From Chionoecetes opilio (Eukaryota; Arthropoda; Malacostraca; Decapoda; Majidae), in the NCBI GenBank assembly GCA_016584305.1, contig JACEEZ010023407.1, forward strand, positions 565,587 to 629,586: a stretch of 64,000 nucleotides of DNA, given 5' to 3'. Shown in pieces: positions 22,008 through 33,207 of this stretch. The notes beneath the pieces are model-generated. The model was not told the DNA's origin. It saw only the letters and a list, made by a program, of their open reading frames with translations, and ran no database searches. The position numbers and the translations under genes were made by a program. Each line of letters begins with the position of its first letter. The stretch's first letter is position 1.

Positions 22008-25000
22008 CTAGACCTGTTCAGAAAACAATTTTTTCCTATTTTTATACCCCCCTGCAAGGTTTCCCATGCTTTTTGACCTGGAAAAGCCAAAATCACAACC
22101 ATTTTGAGCTAAAATGTCAGGAACCTTGCCTTATTTGGACCTCAAGATATTAAGCCCGCGACAGTAGAAAAGCGCCTAATTTTGCCTTCCGCTAGACTTT
22201 TTTTCACCTGAGACTTTTGTTACAATTGGGATAGAACAACAAATTGGGTATCAAATTGAAGCCTTTTTAATATTATTTCTGAAAAAACAATCCAAGTAAA
22301 CATTCAAGAAAAAAAGACGCATCATATCCAGAAAAAAAGCAAAATTTTCTGAAAATTTCATATAAATTTCATAAATATTACAATCTTGACATCAAAAAAT
22401 GTGTGACAAAGACTCTAAAAACTATTTTCAAGTGGCAGAAAACTCTATTGTCTATGTCACAAGGACACTTCACAGTCATTTTTTCAGAGTTTGCTTCTTG
22501 AAGCTATCAAATCGCTCACGGTTGTATTCCACAGTTTGAAGAAGGTACTGTTTTTGCTGAGAATCTGTGGTAATGATGTTTGCGAAATCAGTCATCAATG
22601 CAATGCAATGTCATTCACTACTTTTACATTGCTGACATATTCCAGGGCCTTGCTGTAGTCATCACTCCTTGGCCATGTCGCCACAGGTTGCAGAAGCCAG
22701 TCATACTCAATGCCAAGGGTGTCAAGCAGAAGATGACTCTCTGGACCAACTAGATCAGCCAGAGTCGTCTTGGCTGTAACCTGAGGGAACATAGGTTTCC
22801 CTCGTCTGAAGCTATCTGGCTTCTCAGTGGCGTGCAGCTTGGCAGCAATGTCCTGCTTCTCTTTGTCACTGAGTCTGCTACCGAAGAGAGCGAACGGCAC
22901 AACCTCCTGTGTCAGGTACCACTTGTGGTTTTCAAGTTTTTGTAGCACTGCCTGAGCAATCTCTGGATCTGTTCTCTTGAACTTCATCATGTCCTTCATG
23001 AACTGCAGATCATTTGCAGGAGCATCTGCAGCAAGTGTAGATGACATCCACATGGGTGTATAGAACAGTCCTAGGAAGAGATTGAGGCGTTCCAGCTTCA
23101 CAACAGTTTCTTCATCGTACTCCAGCTGCTCAGCAAACATGAACATCTTCATAGAATACAGGTTTCTGGCCATCCACCTGGCCTGATGAATGGCTCCAGG
23201 ACGACTCCAGTGGATTCCGCGGGGAGGCGTGTCTCCAAGGACGATCAGTGTAAGCTCAGCCATCTCACGGTAGTCAGCTCTAGGAGGCTTCTCCGACCTC
23301 AGGATTTCCTGTAGTATTTCCTTGCACTCTTTCTTCTTTTTATTCAACCATTTTTGTCTGATGGACAGGGTTGTAGGGTTGTCTGTGGTAAGATCTGTCC
23401 AAACGTCCTTGAAGTGCTTGAACCAAGGATTCTCTGGGCTCTTGACCTTGCCAAACAGATTCTCCCATACAGCACCAACCAGCACTTCTAGAATGTGGTG
23501 TCTGCAGGCCAGGTAGAACACCTTCCTGTCAAGCTGTTGCTCCAGAAGCTTGGCAGCTCCCCGATGTACTCCACTGTTGCTGGCCGTTGTGTCAAACACA
23601 AGGGCAGTGATCACTCCAGTAAGCCCCCATGCCTCCAGCAAATCCATGGATGCCTCTGCCTGAGCCGTTCCTGTTGAGCTGTCTATCACTGGTACTCCCA
23701 GTAGCTTGCCTTCAGGATATGCAGGTGGTCCTGAGACAAGCACAGCCAGAGTCTCTGACGTGGTCCCAGGATCACTTCCCAGGACATCTCTCAGCATTTT
23801 GCCATCCCAGTGGAGAGCAGCATACTTGGGAGGGTCCTCGCTAAATGCTGCCATGTACTCCTGGCTGATGTGGTACCTTGTCAGCATCCTTTTCCGTCTC
23901 GTTGTTGAGGTTGAGATGACAAACTTGTCCAGGTCAGCTCCACCAGCCTTCAATGTAGCAGAGACTAAGGCTGTCACTTGATTGTCAGACAATCCCAGAC
24001 GATCAGCGGTACTGCAGATGTCAACACACTCCATGACCCTCCTGGGAAATGTGAGAGTCACAGTGTCTTGGTGATGTGAACATCCAGGACGAGGTTGTTG
24101 GTAATCCATGTCCTCTGCATTCCCTTCACTGTCGGCTGGGTCAGCCCAGGTAGACACATCAGCAGCAGTCCTTCGCTGTGTGGCAGCTGAAAAATTGTAG
24201 AAATTTTGTGACAAATTCATATCTTGTTCCTCTCTCTGCTGCAGTCTTGCAGCCCTCTCTGCTTGCTGCTGGGACCGTGACTCAAATATCTTGTCATGAC
24301 CAGACATGTGGGCCTTTCTCTCTGTCTTCTGATCCTGGTAGAACCTGATGTCCTTGTCCTTCTTCTCCCTTGATAGCAGTCGGTTTCTCTCTATTTCCTG
24401 GATGGCATCTGAAGCTCCTATGTCGAACAGGCTATCTAATTCCAGGACAAAGGCACTCCTTTTCCCTCCAGGGTCACCTGTTCTACCTTTATTCCTTGCT
24501 AGATCTCTGTGCTTTTTGTGAAGTGTCATGAAATGCTGCGCTGCATTGTACTTGGTCATGGTCTTGATCCTAGCCATCTGCCAGAATGGGATGATAGCCT
24601 CCACTGTTTCATTGGCGAGGTCTTGATGCTTAGGATTCCCTGTATTTTCTGGCAAACTCTGGAGATGGAGGAAGTACTGGAAGGCCTGTCTGTTGGTGGG
24701 TAACTGGGAGCCACTGATGCTGGATGATGGGTAGCCGATCAGGAAGGTTTCTGTAGCAGATCTAGTAGCAGGTCGGCGTGACGCTTGTCTCTGGACTGCA
24801 GGTGGAGGTTCTGAGATGTCAACTTTGCGTCCTCGGAGCTCCTTGCTTACTGCCATAGTGAAATTATCTTGTGAAGTATCTCTGGATTTGTTAGCAGGTT
24901 TCAACAGATCTGCAACAAACATAACAGACCATTAAATGTTATGCTAAAACCATTGTGACTTTGTGACTAGAGTGAAATAAATTATATTTAGTTTAATTTT

Positions 25001-25327
25001 TTTGAAAATTTGTCTGTAAATATCACATGTAATATTTCCATAAATGTTTCTATTCATTTTGATGTTTCAGTCAGCATCTAATTACTTGCTTTAACCTGCT
25101 TATGCCCATTTATTGGTGAAAAAATAGGCGAAAACAAACATCAAAATGCTCCGAAACTGGCGTTTCAGAAAACGTGTATAGAATAGAACTTCATGCTTCA
25201 TGAGGCAAAAGTTCCTGACATTTTGGCTTATAATGGTTGTAATTTTCAACTTTTCCAGGTCAAAAAGCATTGGAAACCGTGCAGGAGGGTATAAAAATAG
25301 GAAAAATTGTTTTCTGAACAGGTCTAG
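22008..25327 (-). mobile_element. Complete DNA transposon, long TIRs, unassigned superfamily
   Basis: Both ends read inward CTAGACCTGTTCAGAAAACA and stay similar for about 120 bases (TATTTTTATACCC, GGTTTCC.ATGC, GACCTGGAAAAG, AAAATGTCAGGAAC). One intronless ORF lies between them, with ~0.4 kb of 5' and ~0.6 kb of 3' non-coding sequence. The target duplication was not resolved because the left flank is the broken sister copy. Confidence 0.8.
22595..24922 (-). CDS. Transposase-like protein, 775 residues, intact
   Basis: Full-length ORF from ATG to stop. The N-terminal third is basic and low in structure and includes a glutamine/glutamate-rich coiled segment. The C-terminal two thirds look like an RNase H-fold transposase: LHWDGKML (candidate first Asp, about residue 370), LVFDTTASNSG (second Asp, about residue 440), then YLACRHHILEV (a C-x-x-H signature about 30 residues later), as seen after the second Asp in hAT, P, Kolobok and related transposases. 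WSRPGAIHQARWMA follows. The catalytic Glu is not certain. The family is one I recognise as repeated in arthropod and cnidarian genomes but cannot name. The absence of stops and the paired TIRs suggest recent activity. Confidence 0.7.
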   Translation of the reverse strand: MFVADLLKPANKSRDTSQDNFTMAVSKELRGRKVDISEPPPAVQRQASRRPATRSATETFLIGYPSSSISGSQLPTNRQAFQYFLHLQSLPENTGNPKHQDLANETVEAIIPFWQMARIKTMTKYNAAQHFMTLHKKHRDLARNKGRTGDPGGKRSAFVLELDSLFDIGASDAIQEIERNRLLSREKKDKDIRFYQDQKTERKAHMSGHDKIFESRSQQQAERAARLQQREEQDMNLSQNFYNFSAATQRRTAADVSTWADPADSEGNAEDMDYQQPRPGCSHHQDTVTLTFPRRVMECVDICSTADRLGLSDNQVTALVSATLKAGGADLDKFVISTSTTRRKRMLTRYHISQEYMAAFSEDPPKYAALHWDGKMLRDVLGSDPGTTSETLAVLVSGPPAYPEGKLLGVPVIDSSTGTAQAEASMDLLEAWGLTGVITALVFDTTASNSGVHRGAAKLLEQQLDRKVFYLACRHHILEVLVGAVWENLFGKVKSPENPWFKHFKDVWTDLTTDNPTTLSIRQKWLNKKKKECKEILQEILRSEKPPRADYREMAELTLIVLGDTPPRGIHWSRPGAIHQARWMARNLYSMKMFMFAEQLEYDEETVVKLERLNLFLGLFYTPMWMSSTLAADAPANDLQFMKDMMKFKRTDPEIAQAVLQKLENHKWYLTQEVVPFALFGSRLSDKEKQDIAAKLHATEKPDSFRRGKPMFPQVTAKTTLADLVGPESHLLLDTLGIEYDWLLQPVATWPRSDDYSKALEYVSNVKVVNDIALH

Positions 25328-25330
25328 ACT

Positions 25331-26105
25331 GTTATATGCTGGTGATAAGAAATGTTGTGTTGTGTGTTGGTTAGGGGCGGGCGGCGGGCGGCGGGCGGCA
25401 GGTGCTCCGCCCGCACTAAAATGTTGTACTATCATACGGTATTATCATACTACCAGATGATATTTAGGACAGCTGAACATACCATCATCTTCACGAGACA
25501 TTAGTGCATATCATGAATGTATAAAAATTGCAGTAAACTATACCTATAATAAGATAATGAGAGCAAAATGAAATCGTGTATAAACTTTTTTTTCACCTTT
25601 TTTTATTCATCTTCTTATTCCTGGAATGTTGCTTGCATTAAATTTTCACTCACTGTCCCGGAATCGGCACACCTTAACGATTATCATGGTGTATGGCACG
25701 TCTCAATGCAAAAATATATAAGTGGTCAAAACCTGCGTTGAACGTCAAACTTGTGATGAAACAGCTTTTGGCGGGGGAGAGCGGTGTATCCTTGCCATAG
25801 TGCTTGGTTGAGGAGGGAGGGACAACATTCCTTGCTTCAGCAGAGACGTGTTCAAGCCTTGTGATTGGTCGAAGCTGCCTAAGCAGCCCTCAGATAGGCA
25901 ACGTGATTGGCTAGTAGGATTCTCGGACCACGCCCACGCCATAGGCTTTGGAGGTGTAAGGCAGTGCAAAAGCGCCTGAACTTTCGACTGTACATGGGCT
26001 TTAGTCGGTGCCTTAGCCGGGCCGTTACAAAAGCGCCTGAAGACGGGTAAGGCGCTCTTTTCGCCTTACCTCTATGGCACTTCTCAGCATCTCCCCCCAG
26101 GGGCC
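25331..26105 (+). repeat. Direct duplication, first copy (promoter-like unit)
   Basis: Nearly identical to 26416-27192 (offset 1085). It contains a GGGCGGCGGGCGGC block, a TATATAAGTGG box (about 25720), two inverted CCAAT boxes (GTGATTGGTCG and GTGATTGGCTA, 25860-25915) and CCACGCCCACGCC, an arrangement like a pol II promoter. The first copy abuts the right end of the DNA transposon. Confidence 0.85.
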
Positions 26106-26415
26106 AGATGCTGAGAGTGAGCTAGGGCGCCCTATCCACTAGGGCGCCTGTGGTAAGGCGAAACGCCCTCCCACCGCAATGCTCAGTCGAGATTGCTGCC
26201 TTAGTGGCACCGCTAAAGGCGCTGAAAACTAAGGCATGGTCAGACCCTGACTTAGTGAGCTGCTGTGGGCCTTTGACAGACATTCATCTTCTGTTTATAT
26301 AGCAAATACAGCCTTGTTTTCAGTTCCTACAACGTAACAATTGGTGTTTACGTATTAATAGTGTTGCAAGGTGTGTATGAATTGATCGTGCAAGACTAAT
26401 GCGGCATTATAGGGT
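26106..26415. other. Spacer between duplicated units
   Basis: Contains repeats of the AAGGCG(A/C)..CGCCTTA type (AGGGCGCC, GGCGCTGAAAACTAAGGC). No ORF recognised. Confidence 0.4.
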
Positions 26416-27192
26416 GTTATATGCTGGTGATAAGAAATGTTGTGTTGTGTGTTGGTTAGGGGCGGGCGGCGGGCGGCGGGCGGCAGGTGCTCCGCCCGCA
26501 CTAAAATGTTGTACTATTATACGGTATTATCATACTACCAGATGATATTTAGGACAGCTGAACATACCATCATCTTCACGAGACATTAGTGCATATCATG
26601 AATGTATAAAAATTGCAGTAAACTATACCTATAATAAGATAATGAGAGCAAAATGAAATCGTGTATAAACTTTTTTTTCACCTTTTTTTATTCATCTTCT
26701 CCTTATTCCTGGAATGTTGCTTGCATTAAATGTTCACTCACTGTCCCGGAATCGGCACACCTTAACGATTATCATGGTGTATGGCACGTCCCAATGCAAA
26801 AATATATAAGTGGTCAAAACCTGCGTTGAACGTCAAACTTGTGATGAAACAGCTTTTGGCGGGGGAGAGCGGTGTATCCTTGCCATAGTGCTTGGTTAGG
26901 GAGGGAGGGACAACATTCCTTGCTTCAGCAGAGACGTGTTCAAGCCTTGTGATTGGTCGAAGCTGCCTAAGCAGCGCTCAGATAGGCAACGTGATTGGCT
27001 AGTAGGATTCTCGGACCACGCCCACGCCATAGGCTTTGGAGGTGTAAGGCAGTGCAAAAGCGCCTGAACTTTCGACTGTACATGGGCTTTAGTCGGTGCC
27101 TTAGCCGGGCCGTTACAAAAGCGCTTGAAGACGGGTAAGGCGCTCTTTTCGCCTTACCTCTATGGCACTTCTCAGCATCTCTCCCCAGGGGT
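26416..27192 (+). repeat. Direct duplication, second copy
   Basis: The same unit as 25331-26105, with a handful of substitutions and a 3-base insertion (CTTCTCCTT, about 26697). Beyond 27192 the two copies diverge. Confidence 0.85.
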
Positions 27193-27537
27193 ACTGTTTA
27201 TTGTTGCTTGTTGGTGCGAGGGGCCAGCACCTGTAGTAGTATCCAGAGTCCAGAGTCCAGTAGTGCTACCAGCCGTCACGTTATTCCTGAGTCTCTTCCT
27301 TCTCTTCTTTCTTGTCTCGCACTCGGTGAAGCCATCATTACTTGATTCAGAGTCGCTGTTTTCCATTTCTTTTGATCCATCATCATGTGCACCGATTTCC
27401 TTGTGGGAAACGATATGGTTTACCATATTTACCTCGCTCTGAGGCGCAGTGCTCAGGTCTCCGTTGTTCACTGCCTCATCCATTATGCAAGATAAAGGGC
27501 GTGGTGTGTAGTGTGTAGCGAGCACAAACTCATCCAT
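27172..27537 (-). CDS. Hypothetical acidic/basic low-complexity protein
   Basis: 121 residues starting MDEFVLATHY, with an acidic serine-rich stretch (ENSDSESSNDG), a strongly basic cluster (RKKRRKR, likely a nuclear or nucleic-acid-binding tract) and a Thr/Gly-rich end. The layout resembles the N-terminus of a non-LTR ORF1 but there is no domain to prove it. It overlaps the end of the duplicated unit. It could also be a first exon, or chance. Confidence 0.3.
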   Translation of the reverse strand: MDEFVLATHYTPRPLSCIMDEAVNNGDLSTAPQSEVNMVNHIVSHKEIGAHDDGSKEMENSDSESSNDGFTECETRKKRRKRLRNNVTAGSTTGLWTLDTTTGAGPSHQQATINSTPGERC

Positions 27538-27914
27538 CCCACACTAGTTACCACGCGTAGACCCCGCGACTCAGGGCAGGCCAAGATAGGTGCAGTGTGG
27601 CTGTGATGCTCGTCAGACAAGGAGGGGCAGAAAGAGAGACAGAGATTTTTTTATTTTTTTTATCAATCTATTACGCTCAAAGAGCGACAGGCCGAGTACA
27701 TGAAATATTGCCAAACATGTATAATTAGTTCGTGACACACAGGGCACACCGTCATAAAATTATTAGTGCATTCCGTGTCTCGCAGGGCACGCAGTTGTAT
27801 GGCAAGGAAAAGATTAGCACCCACCAAAGTGTGGGTGACGTACTAATACGACATCCAAATTACTATCCGTCAGGAGAAAGTCGCACACAGCGAGTAAGGG
27901 CTGTCCCTGAGGCA

Positions 27915-27955
27915 AAGAGAGAGAGAGATAGAGAGCGAGAGAGAGAGAGATAGAG

Positions 27956-28043
<88 letters not shown>
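27915..28043. repeat. GA microsatellite
   Basis: (GA)n with GATA and GCGA interruptions in the first 50 bases. Confidence 0.95.
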
Positions 28044-28046
<3 letters not shown>

Positions 28047-28080
28047 CAAAATGAAGGTCAATTGACCAGATCAAGTCAAT

Positions 28081-28199
28081 ACACACACACACACACACAC
28101 ATAGCCAGTATGTGATATTATCGTGAATATTTTCATCGTGTGGAGGATGAAGAGGGAGAAGGAGGAGGAGGAGGGCGAAGAAATAGTAGGTGAAAAAAA

Positions 28200-28272
<73 letters not shown>
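28081..28272. repeat. CA, GAG and GA microsatellites
   Basis: (CA)10 at 28081-28101, a GAG/GGA-rich stretch at 28142-28180, and (GA)n at 28203-28272. Confidence 0.93.
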
Positions 28273-29328
<1,056 letters not shown>

Positions 29329-29332
29329 GGAT

Positions 29333-29472
29333 ACAGCTCCTAGAAGCCTATGGTGGTGAGGGTGATGAAGGTGAGGTAGAGCGCCTCCTCAGGCGTCCAC
29401 GGCTCCAGGTGCGTCATTAGCAGCTAGGGCGCCAGCAATAGCATGAACACCAGGAAGCCCACGCTCAGGTAC
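29333..29472 (-). pseudogene. Relic of a two-pore-domain potassium channel pore exon
   Basis: Minus-strand translation from 29472 gives a hydrophobic segment (VGFLVFMLLLAP), a stop, then THLEPWTPEEALYLTFITL followed by TTIGF, a second stop and ELYP. This matches the order of TM3, pore helix and TIGFG selectivity filter of KCNK channels, with the second Gly of the filter replaced by TAG. Two stops in ~45 codons make it dead. It ends at the CT array, which has removed or replaced the rest of the exon. Confidence 0.65.
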
Positions 29473-30572
29473 ACACACTAGTGTTTCCTTCCCTTTATCC
29501 CGGGCGTAAGTGGTTATGTTTTCTTTCCCGGGATATTGGTTCAGATCCCGGGATTCGTATTGTTGTTCCTCATCTCAGATTTGCACTATGTAAAATATAA
29601 AACGCATGAAAGAGAGAGGGAAAGTGTTCTAATGAGAACACTTTTCTTGTAGGGTAGGGCCTCAAAATGGCAATATTCTTTTTTTCTTTTACAATGGCTA
29701 TCTTTTAATTAATGTCATTGTATATATCATTGGATTTCTTTTGTGCGTAACAGAATGAGATTGACTGTTTGTGCTTCTTAGAGAGTCATTTCATGAACAA
29801 CTTTTGATGTGTGCGTGACTATGTGTCTTGTGTGCAAATTATGTATTGCACTTAATTGTATTGCAATAATGTGTGCACAAATTATTTTAAGCTATTATAT
29901 ATTTTTGTGTTTCTTTAGGTTTTTCTAAAATGTGGCTTCCAATGCCATTAATGAATAATTAGTATTCTTTTATAATAGCTAACTTTGAATGCAATTCCAA
30001 ATACCTGAGTTTCTTTTATGGCTAACGGAATGACATTAGATAATAAAAAATTTGCGTATTTAGTCAGATTATGTACCTATTTTTGCACCAGTATGCAAGT
30101 TAATAAAGAGAACATTGCTTCAGTGTCATAAAATTTATCAATTCAATTGCCTTTCAAATAATATACAGCTACTACACTAATAAAGTATGTGGGGTTCGCA
30201 CTTCGTACAGCATTAGTTAGTACAAATATTACCTGATGCGGGAAATCCCGGGATCCCGGGAAATATCCTGCTTTGTCCCAGAATCCCGGGATGCTAAGAA
30301 ACCCCCAAAACAGGAAACCCTAACACACACGTTACCCACTACAGCAGGGCGTGTCCCGTGCCCCGGTGACGACGCTGAGGAAACGGTAGAATAGTATATA
30401 GTAGGAGTGGTAGTTAGGAAGGGGGGTTACTACTACTATTGCTACATACTACTACTACTATACTACTAACTATTATTATTCTTTTTACATCACAAAGGAC
30501 TGGCCAACCGCAAAAATAAAAGAAAAAAGAGGTAACAAAAAGCCCGATTAGTTGCCAGTCCCTATAAATCAA
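29473..30572. other. Unassigned A/T-rich stretch
   Basis: Several copies of CCCGGGAT/ATCCCGGG (29499, 29530, 29550, 30240-30290) and ACT/TAC trinucleotide runs near 30430-30475. No ORF or gene recognised. Confidence 0.4.
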
Positions 30573-31063
30573 TCAATCATTGGGGGCATACGCCGGGGGG
30601 CGCGTCGCCTCGCCCAAGATCCCAATGTCCTCGCCGCACGCATGAACAGACTGTACTGTTTCATCTAGTAAGCCTCGAAACACCTGGACCTTGGTCTTAA
30701 GCCAGGAGACCTCAAGTCCCAAAGGCTTTGCCTCCTCGTGCAGCGCCTCGAGAGCCATGGCACCAGGACCTCCAACGACTCAGCAAAGATTACTGCATCA
30801 TCGGCAAAAACAAGATCAGTGATTTTGGTGTTGCCGAGGGATGCTCCACAATCAAGGGATGCTCAACTTTGATCTACAACTTTGCCCAATACCCAGTCCA
30901 TACAAGTGTTGAAAAGTGATGGGGCAAGGACGCAGTCTTGCCTCACTCCTGTATTAACAGGAAAGAAGCTGGATACACCTCCCCCACACTTCACAGCACT
31001 CTCAGTCCCAGATTCCCTATATTGTAAAGAAGACAGTAAAAGCAAGGGGGGTATGCCAATTTA
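30573..31063 (-). pseudogene. RTE-like reverse transcriptase fragment
   Basis: Minus-strand frames give NTGVRQDCVLAPSLFNTCMD (the RQG block, here RQD), then ITDLVFADDAVIFAESLEVL (catalytic FADD) and SWLKTKVQVF. At least two frame changes separate them. The endonuclease and the C-terminus are missing. Confidence 0.8.
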
Positions 31064-31171
31064 GCTCGGGACGTGTCTTGTCAATCCTCTCTTTAAAAGA
31101 TTTAGGTCGTAGGAAGGTGGAAAAATATAAACAATGAAAACTAATAATACACCAGGAAAACCACACGATGT

Positions 31172-31480
31172 CGCCTCTGTGGTGTAGTGGCTAGCGTGCC
31201 TGGCTACGAATATGCGGGCCCTGGTTCGAAACCGGGCCAGGGCAAATCGGTGACCAGCCAAACCAGCTGTTCTTTCACCCTTTCGGGGTTGATAAATGGG
31301 TACCTGGGTAAACTTGCATGGGGAAGGTAACTGTGGTGACCTGGATGTCACACTAGTGTCCCGGGGTAACGGGTCCCACCACACCCACCAACCCACATGC
31401 TCACATGTCACATGCCACATGGTGTGGGAACCCACCACAGACTCAAAGGGCTAATGCCACGGAGATGAGCACCGAAGCCC
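31172..31480 (+). mobile_element. tRNA-derived SINE (family C)
   Basis: It starts GCCTCTGTGGTGTAGTGGCT (A-box) with GGTTCGAAACC (B-box) 45 bases later, then the body GATAAATGGGTACCTGGGTA. The tRNA-like head is not foldable as a complete tRNA. The 3' boundary is uncertain. Confidence 0.75.
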
Positions 31481-31960
31481 ACGCGCAGCATAGCATGTGC
31501 CCCCACCTTTACCTTCACCTAAACCCACGGACAGGTACACACATGTCGTCCAGAGCGTAGCGCAGGTAACCACCGGTGGGATCCTTAAATACCTTATGGT
31601 AGCAATAGTGGAATCTATTAGTTTAGTTTTTGCCATTTTAACGCGAAACTATCAGTCCTAGAGGAAACCTTAATAGGGAGACAAATGTTAAGCTTGAGGT
31701 GTTCTACCTGTTGGTGTGATCGGTATCTCGGAAAAACTATATATTTTGAAAAAAAGTAACAATTTCATTATAAAACATTTGAATATTTTTTTATCACTTT
31801 CTTACCTCCCGATTTCCTTTTACTATAGATCAAATTAAAGGCTTTGATCTACTTTAAGTTTATTACTTTATACATTTGGTATGATATTTGAGGAACATTT
31901 CAGGTATCAAGCAAAACGTGATAAAAAAACCTCTTAGGAGATACCCTTCCGACTTATATA
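31481..31960. other. Unassigned stretch
   Basis: The end of the SINE body may extend into the first 150 bases. The rest is A/T-rich without features. Confidence 0.3.
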
Positions 31961-31992
31961 TAATATATATAGTATATATATATATATATATA

Positions 31993-32037
<45 letters not shown>

Positions 32038-32056
32038 ATATTATATATATATATGA
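31961..32056. repeat. TA microsatellite
   Basis: (TA)n with interruptions, followed by a short GA run. Confidence 0.93.
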
Positions 32057-32262
32057 GAGAGAGATAGAGAGAAGGAAGGAAACAAACTCAAAATCTGTCA
32101 TATATTATTTATTATTTGATCGTTTTGAGATGGTTATAAACATTAATTACTATACTTATTGCTACCTACGTGTTGTGATTTACAGTTATTCATCTAATAT
32201 TTGTGTACTATATTGTACTTGACTCAGTGTTACTGGAAGACAGATTAGCTCACAGGGTTATG

Positions 32263-32277
32263 TGTGCGTGTGCGTGC

Positions 32278-32321
<44 letters not shown>

Positions 32322-32350
32322 GCGTGCGCGCGCGTGTGTGCGCGTGTGTG
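32263..32350. repeat. TGCG tandem run (alternating purine-pyrimidine)
   Basis: GTGC/GCGTGCGC units over about 85 bases, strictly alternating purine and pyrimidine, the type of sequence that can adopt Z-DNA. It lies immediately before the acceptor-like TTTCTAG of the next exon. Confidence 0.93.
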
Positions 32351-32358
32351 TTTCTAGT

Positions 32359-32628
32359 GTGTTTGGAATTGGCAAAGCTGCAGCTCTGAAGATGATCAAG
32401 AACAACTTGCATTTCCAACAACAAGTAGCCGTGTTTGGTGATGCGACAACAACCAAAGAAGACATTGAAAAGGCCGGCCATTCTGCACTTGCAGCCCTGT
32501 ACAATGGAGGACAAAACGACGACATAAACTCCCTTCGCTATGAAAGATTTCGTCAAAAGGATGCTACAAGTTCAATCTTTGTACATCCCCAGGTCCTACC
32601 TCCAACAGCAACTGCCACCAAATACCAT
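32359..32628 (+). pseudogene. 5' part of a split CXC-type transposon-derived gene
   Basis: The frame starts after TTTCTAG and gives VFGIGKAAALKMIKNN, FGDATTTKED, a LAALYNGG-type stretch, INSLRYERF and LPPTATATKYH. This is the segment that, in a family of uncharacterised arthropod proteins I recognise, lies just before the SYRVYLQVQ segment found at 38101. The frame stops being family-like exactly at CAT (32626-32628), where an insertion starts. Function unknown; these proteins spread like transposon cargo. Confidence 0.65.
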
Positions 32629-32811
32629 CCCAGCAAACACAAAGACATTAGGCCTACGGAGGCCCAACGTATGTCTTACCGACGGCCCGTGGGAAATGTA
32701 CAATGGAGGGCCGCTAGAATTTTGCTCAGAGGCTCACCAGAGGCGGCCCGACTTAGGACATAATTATGACTACTTGCCGCTGTTACACTTAACTGATTGA
32801 GTATTAGTTCT

Positions 32812-32953
32812 GGTTATACTTTCCAAGCATATTGCAGATATAGTAATGTTTTAAGGGGTGTTGCACAGCCCATTAGCCGATTAATAGACTAATGTGCTGT
32901 TCAACACTCCTAAAAACATTACTATATATGCAATATGCTTAGAAAGTTTAACC
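32812..32953. repeat. Hairpin with ~65 base arms
   Basis: Left arm GGTTATACTTTCCAAGCATA and right arm TATGCTTAGAAAGTTTAACC are imperfectly complementary, with an 11 base loop. Confidence 0.8.
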
Positions 32954-33207
32954 AGAAATATTCCTATGTCGTTATTCATTAATACGATGAAAAGCAGAAG
33001 CATACATTGCTATGGACATTGTTGCTATTGTTTATTTCATAATTACAAAAACATTTTCGTTATTGGATTTACATGGTGGTGTGGAACAGCCATTAGAAGG
33101 ATAGGATGCGGCGAGCCACATAACAACATCCACCTACTTGTGCGTTTTCCCACTAACTGATCTCACTGACTCACAGAGTCAGTGACTGAGTCACAGTCAC
33201 TCACTCA

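Noticed and set aside
31172..31245. A functional tRNA gene
   Set aside because: A- and B-boxes are present but no complete cloverleaf or terminator follows, and the body continues as a SINE. The same holds at 19580, 35534 and 37328.
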